Source: Polyangiaceae bacterium (GTDB lineage Bacteria; Myxococcota_A; Polyangia; Polyangiales; Polyangiaceae). Taken from it: a stretch of 64,000 nucleotides of DNA. Made by a program: the position numbers and the translations under genes. The stretch is taken from contig JADLFU010000091.1 in the NCBI GenBank assembly GCA_020849655.1, positions 51,692 to 115,691 on the forward strand, written 5' to 3'. Position 1 is the first letter of the stretch. Each line of letters opens with the position of its first letter. The notes below the pieces were generated by a model. That model was not told the DNA's origin and did not search any database. It worked only from the letters and a program-made list of their open reading frames with translations. Below are positions 16,585-27,697 of this stretch, one piece after another.

Positions 16585-18315
16585 GTGGCGCGTGTCACGC
16601 GCCGGGCCGCGGCGGTGGCCTCCGCGCTCGCGTCGCTGTCACCGGCGGGCGCGCAGGGCGCGGAGGGGAGGGTCGTCGACGGCGAGAGCGGGGCTCCCAT
16701 CGGAGGCGCCATCGTGCGCGTCCAGGCGACGCCCGCCGTGACCTTCACCGACCGCGAGGGGCGGTTCTCGCTCGAGGTGCCCGGCGGAGGGAGGCGACTC
16801 GTCGCGGGCGCCGTCGGGTACTACTACCAGGGCGTCGAGCTGCCCGCAGAGGAGCCGATCGAGCTCGGCCTCTCGCGCGTCCCGTACGACGCCTCTGCGC
16901 CCGTGTCGCTGCCCGATCCGAAGGAGTGCGCGGCCTGTCACCCCGACCAGTTCGCGAGCTGGGAGAATTCGCCGATGGCGCACGGCGGGCGCAACCAGTG
17001 GGTGGCGGACGTCTTCGACGGCACCGGGACGCCCGGCGGCTCCCGTGGCTTCGTGTACACGCGCGACTCCGTGCTCGCGAAGAAGAGCCCCGCGTCCGAG
17101 TGCGCGGCCTGCCACACCCCCGAGCGCTGGCTCGCGTCGCCCGGCAGCGCGATGCCCGCCTTCGCCGACGCCTCCGTGCCGGAGCAGCGGGGCGTCAGTT
17201 GCATGGTGTGCCATCAGATCGCCGAGGTGCACCTCGACCGCACGAATTTCCCCGGCGTGCACGAGGGCGCCGTGCGCATGCAGCGGGGCGGGATGGTGCG
17301 CTACGGCGTGCTCGGCGACGTCGACTACCACTCGCCGGGGAGGATGCGGGCGTCCTGGCAGCCACAGCTCCGCGCAGAGGTGTGCGGGGCCTGCCACCAG
17401 GACAGCGGGGACGTGCACGGAGACGGTACGTTTCGTGGGCCGGTCTCGGAGCCGACCTTCGAGGAGTGGCGCGCGTCGCCGTACGCGGACCCCGCGAGCG
17501 ATCGCCGCGCGACCTGCGTCGACTGTCACACGAAGCCGCTCGACGCGCCGCGGGCGAGCGGCGTGGCAGCGGGCCCCGCGCGACCCTACGGCGAGGTGCG
17601 GTCGCACAGCTTCGTCGGGACGACGGCGGAGCTCCTCGACGCCGCGCTGTCCCTCGAGCTCCAGGCCGTTGCGCGCGATGGATCGCTGGACGTCGTCGTG
17701 CGCGTCACCAACGACGGCGCCGGGCACCACGTGCCGACGGGCGTCACGATGCGCAACGTCACGCTGCTCGTCGAGGCGTCGCAGGAGGGCCGCGCGCTCG
17801 ACCTGACAGCGGGGCCGCGCGTCGAGCGCTGGGCGGGTGAGGGCGACCCCTCGCAGGGAGACTGGGCGGGGCTGCCAGGGCGCGTGTTCGCGAAGATCAA
17901 CGAGGACGCGGAGGGGCGCGGGCCCGTCGTGTTCACCGAGGCGGTGCGCATCCGGCTCGACACGCGCATCCCGGCGCTCGCGACGGACGAGAGCCGGTAT
18001 CGGTTTCAGTTGCCGGCGGCGGGGCCCACGCGCGTGACGGCGCGCCTCGTCTACCGGCGCGCGTGGCGCGAGCTCGTGAAAGTGAAGGGCTGGGAGCGCG
18101 ACGGCCACGGCGGGCCGCTCGCTGACGTCACGCCGCCCGCCTACGGGCACGTGATGGCGGCGCGCGTCGTCGAGCTGGACGCGCGCGGGCCGCGCCGCGA
18201 GTGGAGCGGGGGGTGCTCGGCGGCGAGCGAGCGGGGTGCAGAGCGGGCGCCCGCGCTCGTGGTCGTGGCCGCGCTGTGCGCGCTCGTGCGCTGGCGGCGG
18301 TCGCGCGACGCGTGA
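16585..18315 (+). CDS. Pentaheme cytochrome c with carboxypeptidase-regulatory-like domain and MYXO-CTERM-like tail
   Basis: From the GTG at 16585 the protein is 576 residues. A signal peptide is followed by a beta-sandwich segment (about residues 26-100; pattern VVDGESGAPIGGAIVRV) like the carboxypeptidase regulatory domain. Five haem c attachment motifs come next: CAACH at 115, CAACH at 173, CMVCH at 206, CGACH at 267 and CVDCH at 311, similar in spacing to cytochrome c554-type proteins. A beta-rich region without haem occupies 340-540. The C-terminus has a Gly-Gly-Cys motif, a hydrophobic helix and Arg-rich end, as in MYXO-CTERM anchors. Together this indicates an exported, probably surface-attached electron carrier. 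It is coupled by a 5-bp gap to the HmuY-type gene. Confidence 0.85.
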   Translation: MARVTRRAAAVASALASLSPAGAQGAEGRVVDGESGAPIGGAIVRVQATPAVTFTDREGRFSLEVPGGGRRLVAGAVGYYYQGVELPAEEPIELGLSRVPYDASAPVSLPDPKECAACHPDQFASWENSPMAHGGRNQWVADVFDGTGTPGGSRGFVYTRDSVLAKKSPASECAACHTPERWLASPGSAMPAFADASVPEQRGVSCMVCHQIAEVHLDRTNFPGVHEGAVRMQRGGMVRYGVLGDVDYHSPGRMRASWQPQLRAEVCGACHQDSGDVHGDGTFRGPVSEPTFEEWRASPYADPASDRRATCVDCHTKPLDAPRASGVAAGPARPYGEVRSHSFVGTTAELLDAALSLELQAVARDGSLDVVVRVTNDGAGHHVPTGVTMRNVTLLVEASQEGRALDLTAGPRVERWAGEGDPSQGDWAGLPGRVFAKINEDAEGRGPVVFTEAVRIRLDTRIPALATDESRYRFQLPAAGPTRVTARLVYRRAWRELVKVKGWERDGHGGPLADVTPPAYGHVMAARVVELDARGPRREWSGGCSAASERGAERAPALVVVAALCALVRWRRSRDA

Positions 18316-18418
18316 TATGCGGCTGGCTGTTTTCGCGTGACCCGACGCGCCCGGGGGGAGAGGCTCCTTGTGTGTCCCCACCGCGCTCCTCTCTCCACCT
18401 CGCCGCAGGCCGCTGACG

Positions 18419-19924
18419 ATGCGGCCCATCCTGACGCGCGCGGAGCTCCGCGCCTTCGATCGCCGCGCCGTGGAGCTCGGCGTGCCGTCGCGCTCGCTGA
18501 TGGAGAACGCAGGGCGCGCCGCGTGCGACGTGGTCGAGCGCCTCGCGCCGCCGCCCGCCAGCGTCGTCGTCGTGTGCGGCGTGGGCAACAACGGCGGCGA
18601 CGGGCTCGTGGTCGCGCGGCACCTCTCGCTCCGCGGTCGCAAGGTGCGCGTCTTCCTCCATGGTGCGCCCAGCTCGCCCGACGCGGCGGCGAACCATGAC
18701 GCCTTCGTCGCGCTGGGGGGGGCGGTCGTCGCGGCCTCGACCACGGCCGATCTCGCGGCGCTCCTCGCGGAGGCGGACGTCGTCGTCGACGCGCTGTTCG
18801 GCACCGGCCTGTCGCGGCCGCTCGACGCGGCGCTGCGCGCGCTCGTCGACGCGATGAACCGCGCGCCCGGCCTGAAGATCGCGATCGATCTGCCGAGCGG
18901 GCTCGACGCCGACACGGGCCAGGTGCTCGGCGGGGCCTTCCGGGCCGACCACACAGTGAAGCTCGCGCACCGCTGCCCCGGCCTCGCGACCGCGAGGGGG
19001 AGGGCGCTCGCGGGCGTGCTGCACGACGCGGACATCGGCGTCCCCGCGACGCTGCCGGGCGGCCCTCGCGCGCGCGCGTGGAGGGTCGAGCCCGGCGACG
19101 TCGGCGCGTGGCTCGCGCCGCGCGGCGCGACCGCTCACAAGTACACGGCAGGGAGCGTCGCGGTGGTCGGCGGGAGCCCAGGCAGGACGGGCGCGGCGCT
19201 GCTCGCCGCCGAGGCCGCGCTCGCCGCCGGCGCGGGGCTGTCGACGCTGGTGACGTGGGCCTCGTCGGCGCCGTCGCTCGAGGCCCGCGTGAAGGAGGTG
19301 ATGGTGGCGAGCGTCGACCCTGATCGGCCCGAGGAGTCGCTGGCCCTCGCGCTGTCGAACAAGCGAGCGGTCGCTGTCGGCCCGGGCCTCGGCCTGGGCG
19401 ACGGACCGACGGCGCTCGTCGACGGGATCGTTCACGGGTGGGACGGCCCGAAGGTGCTCGACGCAGACGCGATCACGGCGCTGGCCGGGCGAGCGTCGTC
19501 GCTGCGGAGCGCGCCCGGGGACATCATCCTGACGCCCCACGCGGGCGAGCTGGCGCGGTTGCTGGGCACGAGCGCCGAGGAGATCGAGTCGGACAGGTTC
19601 GGGTGGGTGCGCCGCGCCGCCGGCGCGACCGGCGCGACCGTGCTCCTGAAGGGTGCGGTCACCCTGGTCGCCCAGGGGGACGAGGTCTGGGTCAGCGACG
19701 CGGGGACGCCGGCGCTGGCGACCGCAGGGTCGGGCGATGTGTTGACAGGGATCGTCGTCGCGCTCGCCGCCTCGCTGGCGCCCGCGCGCGCGGCGGTGGC
19801 GGCCGCTTGCTTGCATGGCCTCGCCGCGGAGGCGTGGAGCGCGGCGGCGGGGGGGGCCGACCGGGGGCTGCGTGCCGGAGAGCTCGCGGGGTGGTTGCCG
19901 CGCGTCCTGGCCGGGCTGCGCTGA
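18419..19924 (+). CDS. nnr: Bifunctional NAD(P)H-hydrate epimerase/ADP-dependent dehydratase
   Basis: Nnr repairs hydrated NAD(P)H: the N-terminal domain (YjeF_N) epimerises NAD(P)HX and the C-terminal domain (ribokinase-like) dehydrates the S form using ADP. In this 501-residue protein the N-domain shows VCGVGNNGGDGLVVARHL near residue 55 and DALFGTGLSRPL near 122. The C-domain has VVGGSPGRTGAALLAAEAAL, DADAI, TPHAGELARLLG and the late GSGDVLTGIV motif. Both active sites look complete. ATG 18419 was preferred to a start 51 bp upstream, since the epimerase domain begins directly after it. No partner gene is linked. Confidence 0.93.
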   Translation: MRPILTRAELRAFDRRAVELGVPSRSLMENAGRAACDVVERLAPPPASVVVVCGVGNNGGDGLVVARHLSLRGRKVRVFLHGAPSSPDAAANHDAFVALGGAVVAASTTADLAALLAEADVVVDALFGTGLSRPLDAALRALVDAMNRAPGLKIAIDLPSGLDADTGQVLGGAFRADHTVKLAHRCPGLATARGRALAGVLHDADIGVPATLPGGPRARAWRVEPGDVGAWLAPRGATAHKYTAGSVAVVGGSPGRTGAALLAAEAALAAGAGLSTLVTWASSAPSLEARVKEVMVASVDPDRPEESLALALSNKRAVAVGPGLGLGDGPTALVDGIVHGWDGPKVLDADAITALAGRASSLRSAPGDIILTPHAGELARLLGTSAEEIESDRFGWVRRAAGATGATVLLKGAVTLVAQGDEVWVSDAGTPALATAGSGDVLTGIVVALAASLAPARAAVAAACLHGLAAEAWSAAAGGADRGLRAGELAGWLPRVLAGLR

Positions 19925-19989
19925 GCCTGGGGAGGTGGCGCTGGCGACGACGGGAACAGAAAAACACGTTCAAGGACGGCCCGCGAGGT

Positions 19990-20292
19990 TCAGAGCTTGG
20001 TCGCCCATGCGTCGATGGAGACCAGCTCGTACCGCATCACCCACTGGGCGAGCTGTGCCTCGTTCGCCTTCCCGGTCACGTTCGTCGTGGCAAACAGGTG
20101 CGTGTCCGTCAACGTGAAGCCGTCATGCGAAACTTCTTCGCCCACTGGCTCGTTCACGCGGTACCGCGTCCATGTCGGGAGGTGGACCAGCACGAGCTCG
20201 GAGGAGCCGGTGAAGTCGTCGATGTCCGCCAGCCAAAGCGCCGCCCAGTCACCCCACGTCCTCAGGCAGGCCGCCTTCGCTCCGCCCATCAC
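19990..20292 (-). pseudogene. C-terminal fragment paralogous to the 20334-21503 protein
   Basis: This 100-residue frame lacks any signal sequence and resembles the last 100 residues of the neighbouring plus-strand protein. Matching blocks are TWGDWA in both, LVLVHLP against LVVHFP, FTLTDTHLF against VTLDETYLY, and MRYELVSIDAW against IRLKLSELDAY. Reading upstream of the apparent GTG/ATG gives only a Pro/Arg-rich stretch, so the N-terminal three quarters are missing. It is best read as a truncated gene copy left after rearrangement. Whether it is transcribed is unknown. Confidence 0.7.
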
Positions 20293-20333
20293 GATGGGAC
20301 CCAGGCGCGGTTGGCGTCGGCGGGGACCGAGGT

Positions 20334-21503
20334 GTGGTGTACGACCCCGCGATCTGGACGAAGGCGAACTCGCCGTCGGGCGACGCGTCGACGGGGTGCC
20401 CGGTGTACTACGCGTCGAGCGGGCTGCAGTTTCGAGCGCTCGACTGGCAGCCGTGCGGGCCCGGCTGCGAGCGGACTCCCACGTCGACGTTCTACCCGAC
20501 CGGCTACGCGGTGCTGGGTACGACGCTGGTCAACGGGGTGACCCAGCCCATCGCGTCGCTCCCCGAGAGCACGAAGTACGGTCAGCCGACCACGTCGTTG
20601 CTGAGCTGGCGCAACCTGGCGACGGGGGAGGTGTACGGCGCCGTTCGCAGGCTCAACGAGTCAGGGCTCAACGGCTGCTCGGCGCCGGGGACGAACTACG
20701 ACGAGCCGCGGATGGGGTTCTTCGCGGAGACGCTGTTCTCGGTGCGGTGGGACAGCGGCTTCACGCTGAAGATCTCGCCGAAGACGCCCACGGGGGTGTC
20801 GGGGCTTTGGAGTCTCTCCGACACGGACACGACGTTCACGAGCGGCGGGGAGGTGTCCGTGTGGCCGATCAGTGGCGGGCGGTACCCGCTGGAGAAGCCG
20901 TCCGGGGCGCGGTGGGGCGACGGGGACGGGGACATGATGGTGTGGACGGACGGGCAGCGCCTGAGGGGCTGGAGGGACGACGGCCAGGGAGTGAGGACGA
21001 TCGCACAAGGGTTCCCCGCGCCGCTGTACGCGACGGCGATCTCGCCGACGCGCGTCCTCGCGGTGCTGGGTGACAACCTGCCTCAATCGAGCCCGTCGAT
21101 GTACACGTCGCTGAGCTTCTGGTGGGCGCCGCGGGCGGCGGAGGACGTGTCGAGCCTGGGGGACGTGGTGGAGCACCCGTTCCGAGGGCCGGGAGGGAGG
21201 AAGATCGGCTCACAGCGCTCGCCGACGACGTGGGGAGACTGGGCGACGACGCAGGCGGCGTGGACGGACGAGAAGAACGCGTGGCAGAAGGTGTACCTTG
21301 TGGTTCACTTTCCGATGAAACGGACGTCGTCGGTCTTCCCGCGCCCGGGGACGGCGTTCACGAAGTTCGACGTGTCAGTGACGCTGGACGAGACGTACCT
21401 GTACATGACGGAGACGAGCAACGAGAAGCCCTACGAGTACGCCTACATCAGGCTGAAGCTGAGCGAGCTGGACGCGTACATGGCGAGCCAGGCGGCGCCG
21501 TAG
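20334..21503 (+). CDS. Uncharacterised secreted-type protein, N-terminally truncated
   Basis: The 389-residue protein has many Trp, Tyr and Gly residues and alternating strands (for example TGEVYGAVRRL, GDMMVWTDGQRLRGW), suggesting a beta-propeller-like or exported domain. Such proteins normally carry a lipoprotein signal, yet here the frame simply starts at GTG 20334. The in-frame sequence upstream (…GAVGVGGDRG) holds no signal peptide or other start. The first residues look like the interior of a mature domain. I infer that its 5' end was lost at the same joint that truncated the opposite-strand paralogue. It may be a pseudogene; function unknown. Confidence 0.6.
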   Translation: MVYDPAIWTKANSPSGDASTGCPVYYASSGLQFRALDWQPCGPGCERTPTSTFYPTGYAVLGTTLVNGVTQPIASLPESTKYGQPTTSLLSWRNLATGEVYGAVRRLNESGLNGCSAPGTNYDEPRMGFFAETLFSVRWDSGFTLKISPKTPTGVSGLWSLSDTDTTFTSGGEVSVWPISGGRYPLEKPSGARWGDGDGDMMVWTDGQRLRGWRDDGQGVRTIAQGFPAPLYATAISPTRVLAVLGDNLPQSSPSMYTSLSFWWAPRAAEDVSSLGDVVEHPFRGPGGRKIGSQRSPTTWGDWATTQAAWTDEKNAWQKVYLVVHFPMKRTSSVFPRPGTAFTKFDVSVTLDETYLYMTETSNEKPYEYAYIRLKLSELDAYMASQAAP

Positions 21504-21533
21504 CGATGAAGGCGCCCGCCCGCGCGCCGCCCG

Positions 21534-24500
21534 TCAGTGAAAGTCGCGCGTGACGATCCTGAGGTCCTCCTCGCCGTCGATCCGCGCCACCCGCTCGGCG
21601 ATCACGTGCACAGTCTCGCCCTCGCGCTCCAGCACCCCGCGCACGAGCAGCGCCTGCGACGCGGTGACAGCCAGCCTGTAGCGCTCGAACACGCGGTCCC
21701 AGAGCACGATGTTGCACGAGCCCGTCTCGTCCTCGAGCGTGACGAACACGACGCCGCGCGCGGTGACGGGGCGCTGGCGCGACTGCACGAGGCCGGCGAC
21801 GGAGACCAGTGACTTGTGCGGCAGGGTGGAGAGCGCGCGGTGCGTGACGAGGCGCGGCGCCGCGAGCGCTGCGCGCAGGTGCCGCATCGGGTGATCGTCG
21901 ATCGAGAGGCCGACGCGCTCGTAGTCGAGCGTCAGCTGCTCGCGGGGGGTGAGCGCCGGCAGCCGCGGCGCGGGCTCACGCGAGGGGAGCGCGCGAAACA
22001 GCGCGCCGTCGTCGGGCCGCCGGGCGCGCCACATCGCGTCGCGGCGGCTCGGCGTCAGCGCCGCGAAGGCGCCCGCCTCCGCCAGCAGATCGAGGTCGCG
22101 GCGCCCGAGGCGCGCCTGGCGGAGCAGCTCGTCGAGATCGGCGAAGCCTGCCGCCGGGCGCGCGGCGACGAGCCGCTCGGCCGCGGCGCGCGAGAGCCCC
22201 CGCACCTGTCGCAGGCCGAGGCGCAGCGCGCGCTGGGGGCGCCCGTGCGCGGGCCGGGAGCGCGAGGCGTCGGCCTCGAGCGTGCAGTCCCACAGGCTCC
22301 GCTGTGCACACACCGGGCGCGCCTCGATCCCGTGGCGCTGCGCGTCCTGCACGAGCGCCGACGCCGAGTAGAAGCCCATCGGTTGACTGTTGAGCAGCGC
22401 GCAGACGAAGGCCGCCGGCTCGTGCACCTTCAGCCAGGCCGACGCGTAGACGAGCAGCGCGAAGCTCGCCGAGTGCGACTCGGGGAACCCATACTCCCCG
22501 AACCCCTTGATCTGCTCGAACAGCCGCGCCGCGAACTCGTCGCTGATCCCCGAGGCGCGAAACCCCTCGAGGAGCTTCTGCTGGTGCCCGAGCAGCGCGG
22601 ACGAGCGCTTCCACGCGGCCATGTCGCGCCGCAGCTCGTCGGCCTCGCCGCCCGTGTAGCCAGCGCCGACGATCGCGAGCTGCATCACTTGCTCCTGAAA
22701 CAGGGGGATGCCAAGCGTCCGGTCGAGGATGGGCGCGAGGCGCGGGTGCGGGCTGTCCGGGGGCTCCTCGCCGCGGCGCCGCCGGAGGAACGGGTGCACC
22801 ATGCCGCCCTGGATGGGCCCCGGGCGCACGATCGCCACCTGGATGACGAGATCATAGAAGCGGCGCGGGCGGAGCTGCGGGAGCATCGCCATCTGCGCGC
22901 GGCTCTCGACCTGGAACACCCCGACGGAGTCGGCGCGGCAGAGCGCGTCGTACACGCGTGGGTCTTCTGGCGGCACGCGCGCGAGGGCGGCGATCGGGTC
23001 GAACGGCGCGGGGCCCTCGTGCGCGAGCGCGAGCGCCTTCTGGATCGCCGTCAGCATGCCGAGCGCGAGCACGTCGACCTTGAAGAACCCGAGCACGTCG
23101 ACGTCGTCCTTGTCCCACTGCACGACCGTGCGCCCCGGCATCGCCGCCGGCTCGATCGGCGCGACGTCGACGAGCGACGTCGACGACAGCACGAAGCCGC
23201 CGACGTGCACCGACAGGTGCCGCGGGAACCCCTGCAGCTCGGCCGCGAGCGAGATCACCTGGCGCAGCCGCGGATCGGCGGCGTCGAGGCCGACCTCCGC
23301 GAGGCGCGGCGTGACGTCGACCTCGATCGACTCGCCCCACAAGAGGCCCGACGACATCCGGGAGGTCACGTCATCTGACAATCCGAACACGCGCCCGACG
23401 TCGCGGAGCGCGCTGCGCTCCCGGTAGCGGATGACCTCGCTCACCATCGCGGCGCGGTCGCGGCCGTAGCGCCGGTAGATCTCCTGGATGACCTCCTCGC
23501 GCCGCTCGTGCTCGAAGTCGACGTCGATGTCGGGGGGCTCGGCGCGCTCGGCCGACAGGAACCGCTCGAACAGCAGCGACGACCGCGCCGGGTCGACCGA
23601 GGTGACGCCCAGCATGAAGCAGACGGCGCTGTTCGCCGCGCTGCCGCGGCCCTGACAGAGGATGCCCCGCTCCCGCGCGAGGTCGACGATCTGCTTCACT
23701 GACAGAAAGTACGGCGCGACGCCCAGCCGCGCGATGAGCGACAGCTCCTTGTCGATCTGCGCGAGCACGGCCGAGGGGGCGCCCTCGGGGTAGCGGTACG
23801 GCAGGTGATGCGCGCACAGGCGGCGCAGGGCGTCGTCGGGCGACTCGCCGGGCAAGCACGCGTCGTCGCTCGGAAAGTGATAGCGGAGCTCGGAGAGCGA
23901 GAACGTGCAGGCGCGCGCGAGGTCGCCCGCGCGGTCGACCCACGCGAGCCTGTCGCGGAACACGCGGCGCATCTCGTCGTCGCCGCGGAGGAAGGCCTCG
24001 TCGTTCGGCGAGACGCGCGTGCCGGCCTCGTCGAGCGTCACGCCGAGGCGGATGCAGGTGAGCACGTCGTGCAGGCGGCGCCGCTCGCGCGCGTGGTAGA
24101 GCGGGCGCCCCGTCGCGACGATCGGCACGCCGAGCCGGGCCGAGAGCGCCTCGGCCTCCGCGCCGCGCGCGCCGTCGTCGGAGACCTTGTGGCGGTGCAC
24201 CGCGAGGCACACGCGATCACCGAGCGCGTCGCGCACGGTCGACGTCAGCGCCTCGTCGTACGGCGACGGCAGGAGCGCGATGAGCCCGCGGTGATCGGCG
24301 GCGAGACGCGCGGGGTCGAACCGCGCCGTGCCCTTGTCGCGACCCGCGTGCGCCGCCGTCACGTGGCGAGAGAGCGTCGCCCAGCCCTCCGCGCTCTCTG
24401 CGAGCAGCGCGACGGTGTGCCCGCCGTCGACGTCGAGCTCGGCGCCGACGATCAGCCGCGCGTGCGCCGCCCCCTCGCGCGCGAGGCGCCTGTGCTCCGC

Positions 24501-24650
24501 GTAGGCGCGGGCGACGCCGTACAGGCCGTTCCTGTCGACGATCGCGACGGCGGAGAGCGACAGCGCACAGGCGCGCGCGACCACCTCCGCGGGCTGCGAG
24601 CCGCCGTCGAGGAAGGAGAAGCACGTGCGCGCGAGCAGCTCGGCGAACAC
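21534..24650 (-). CDS. dnaE2: Error-prone DNA polymerase DnaE2 (ImuC)
   Basis: DnaE2 is the alternative C-family polymerase that, with ImuA/ImuB, carries out damage-induced mutagenic synthesis. The 1038-residue protein has an N-terminal PHP domain, the palm motif PDIDVDFE at 373-380, a QGRGSAANS block at 333-341, the fingers region and a C-terminal OB fold ([13 protein letters not shown]). The PHP entry motif reads [11 protein letters not shown]; the metal-binding His usual in DnaE1 is gone, as expected for DnaE2. imuA and imuB are not adjacent. The GTG start at 24650 is almost touched by a GAAC-N4-GTTC palindrome, suggesting SOS control. A PDZ lipoprotein gene lies 32 bp upstream on the same strand. 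Confidence 0.93.
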   Translation of the reverse strand: MFAELLARTCFSFLDGGSQPAEVVARACALSLSAVAIVDRNGLYGVARAYAEHRRLAREGAAHARLIVGAELDVDGGHTVALLAESAEGWATLSRHVTAAHAGRDKGTARFDPARLAADHRGLIALLPSPYDEALTSTVRDALGDRVCLAVHRHKVSDDGARGAEAEALSARLGVPIVATGRPLYHARERRRLHDVLTCIRLGVTLDEAGTRVSPNDEAFLRGDDEMRRVFRDRLAWVDRAGDLARACTFSLSELRYHFPSDDACLPGESPDDALRRLCAHHLPYRYPEGAPSAVLAQIDKELSLIARLGVAPYFLSVKQIVDLARERGILCQGRGSAANSAVCFMLGVTSVDPARSSLLFERFLSAERAEPPDIDVDFEHERREEVIQEIYRRYGRDRAAMVSEVIRYRERSALRDVGRVFGLSDDVTSRMSSGLLWGESIEVDVTPRLAEVGLDAADPRLRQVISLAAELQGFPRHLSVHVGGFVLSSTSLVDVAPIEPAAMPGRTVVQWDKDDVDVLGFFKVDVLALGMLTAIQKALALAHEGPAPFDPIAALARVPPEDPRVYDALCRADSVGVFQVESRAQMAMLPQLRPRRFYDLVIQVAIVRPGPIQGGMVHPFLRRRRGEEPPDSPHPRLAPILDRTLGIPLFQEQVMQLAIVGAGYTGGEADELRRDMAAWKRSSALLGHQQKLLEGFRASGISDEFAARLFEQIKGFGEYGFPESHSASFALLVYASAWLKVHEPAAFVCALLNSQPMGFYSASALVQDAQRHGIEARPVCAQRSLWDCTLEADASRSRPAHGRPQRALRLGLRQVRGLSRAAAERLVAARPAAGFADLDELLRQARLGRRDLDLLAEAGAFAALTPSRRDAMWRARRPDDGALFRALPSREPAPRLPALTPREQLTLDYERVGLSIDDHPMRHLRAALAAPRLVTHRALSTLPHKSLVSVAGLVQSRQRPVTARGVVFVTLEDETGSCNIVLWDRVFERYRLAVTASQALLVRGVLEREGETVHVIAERVARIDGEEDLRIVTRDFH

Positions 24651-24652
24651 GA

Positions 24653-24664
24653 GAACGGATGTTC
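24653..24664. promoter_or_regulatory. LexA-like palindrome GAACGGATGTTC in front of dnaE2
   Basis: The perfect palindrome GAAC-GGAT-GTTC fits the GAACRNRYGTTY pattern of Firmicutes/Actinobacteria LexA boxes. Its right half extends to GTTCAG, a half-site also reported in the Myxococcus xanthus LexA box as I recall it. It lies 2 bp from the dnaE2 start codon, overlapping the ribosome-binding region, so a bound repressor would block either transcription elongation or initiation just upstream. Confidence 0.5.
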
Positions 24665-24682
24665 AGTGTCTCCGCGCGGGCG

Positions 24683-25022
24683 TCAAGGCGCTCGCTTCTG
24701 GAACGGCGTGCGCTCGACCGTCGCGTGGAGCACCGCCCCGTCGCGCAGGATGGTGAGCCGCACCGTCGTGCCGACGACGCCGCGGAGCCGGTCGCGCACC
24801 TCGTCGGGCGACAGATCGCGCGCGTCCTCACCGTCGATGGCGAGGATGACGTCGCCCGGCGCGAGCCCCGCCTTCGCGCCGCCGAGCCCCGCGGGCGCGT
24901 CGCGCACCACGAGCCCGCCGCTCTCCCTGTGCTGCACGAACACGACGCCGACCGAGCCCGTCGCCGGCCGCGCGCACGACGCGGCCACGAGCAACGCGGC
25001 GGGTGCTAGCCTCGACGCACGG

Positions 25023-25033
<11 letters not shown>
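24683..25033 (-). CDS. Small PDZ-domain lipoprotein
   Basis: The 116-residue product has a short signal and lipobox (VAASC, about residue 19), then one PDZ domain. The carboxylate-binding loop region is [26 protein letters not shown], seen here as the separated pieces [14 protein letters not shown] and [12 protein letters not shown] modules bind C-terminal peptides and often regulate proteases. There is no ATG/GTG in the right place; a TTG at 25033 gives a normal-length signal peptide. That start overlaps the divergent DUF444 start by 11 bp. The gene precedes dnaE2 on the same strand by 32 bp, so read-through into dnaE2 is plausible. Confidence 0.7.
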
Positions 25034-26131
<1,098 letters not shown>

Positions 26132-26135
<4 letters not shown>

Positions 26136-27697
26136 GCACCAACTTCGCAGAGAAGACGCAGCTCCCGTCGTACCTCCGGGCCGAGCAGGAGAAGATCGAG
26201 CGGGTGGCGAGGGAGGCGGGGCTCGACTTCTTCCCCACCGTGTTCGAGATGCTGGCGTACGACCAGATGAACGAGATCGCGGCGTACACCGGGTTCCCCA
26301 CGCGGTACCCGCACTGGCGGTTCGGGATGGAGTACGAGCGCCTGTCGAAGACGTACGAGTACGGGCTGTCGAAGATCTACGAGCTCGTCATCAACAACAA
26401 CCCGTCGTACGCCTACCTGCTGGAGGGCAACAGCCTCACCGAGCAGAAGCTGGTCATGTGCCACGTGCTCGGGCACGTCGACTTCTTCAAGAACAACTTC
26501 GCGTTTCGCTCGACGGATCTGGACGGCGGGCAGGGCGCGCGCGACCCGATGCGCCGACAGGAGCCGTTCGAACCGCCGCGCAAGTGGATCGACAAGATGG
26601 CCAACAACGGCCAGCGCGTGCGCAGGCACATGGACCGGCACGGCCAGGCGAAGGTCGAGGAGTACCTCGACCACTGTCTGTCGCTGGAGAACCTCATCGA
26701 TCCGTTTCATGCGCCCGCGCCGCGCCGCCGCCCGTGGACGGAGGAGGACGACGAGCCCGAGGCCGTCGAGGTGCCGCGCCTCCCCGCGAAGTCGTACATG
26801 GAGAAGTACATCAACCCGGAGGACGCGCTCGCGCGCGAGCGGGAGCGGTTGGAGGCCCGGGAGCAGGCGCCGAAGACGGTGCCGGAGCGGCCCGAGCGCG
26901 ACGTCCTGCGGTTCCTGCTCGACCACGCGCCGCTCGAGCGCTGGGAGCGCGACTGCCTCGAGGTCGTCCGGGAGGAGGCCTACTACTTCCTGCCGCAGAT
27001 GCAGACGAAGATCATGAACGAGGGCTGGGCCTCGTACTGGCACTCGCGGATGATGACCGAGAAGATCGCCGACGCGACCGACATCCTCGACTACGCCGAT
27101 CGCAACGCGGGCGTGATGGCGACGAGCGGCGGGCGGCTGAACCCGTACAAGCTGGGCGTCGAGCTGTTTCGCGACATCGAGGACCGCTGGAACAAGGGCC
27201 GGTTCGGCAAGGCGTGGGACGACTGTGACGATCAGGAGGAGCGGGGACACTGGGACATGCGCCTCGGCGGCGGCCGCGCGAAGATCTTCGAGGTGCGGCG
27301 CCTGTACACCGATCTCACGTTCATCGACGAGTTCCTCACGTTCGAGCTCGCGGAGCGGCTGCAGCTGTTCACCGTCGGGTACTCCGGGCGCAACGAGCGA
27401 TGGGAGATCGAGTCGCGCGAGTTCGCGAAGGTGAAGGAGGGGCTGCTGCGCCAGCTGTCGAACGGCGGCAGCCCGGTCATCCTCGTCGTCGACTCCAACT
27501 TCGACAACCGCGGCGAGCTGTTGCTGCGCCACGAGCACGAGGGCGTGGATCTGCGGGTCGACTGGGCGCGCGAGTGTCTGCGGTCGCTCACGCGCATCTG
27601 GCGGCGGCCGTGCAACGTGGCGACCGTGGTCGAGGGCAAGCCGACCCTGCTGCGCTTCGACGGCGTCGAGCACGGCGCGCGGGGCTACAAGGTGTGA
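26132..27697 (+). CDS. SpoVR family protein (YcgB-like)
   Basis: SpoVR was named for a role in spore cortex formation in Bacillus; in non-sporulating proteobacteria (YcgB) the biochemical role is unknown. The 521-residue product has the family's N-terminal landmarks [23 protein letters not shown], seen as [15 protein letters not shown], then [14 protein letters not shown] and [24 protein letters not shown] lies mid-protein, with its conserved His residues. Length fits the family. It is coupled on both sides: 4 bp with DUF444 and 4 bp with the next small gene. In myxobacteria a link to fruiting-body development would be an inference. Confidence 0.93.
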
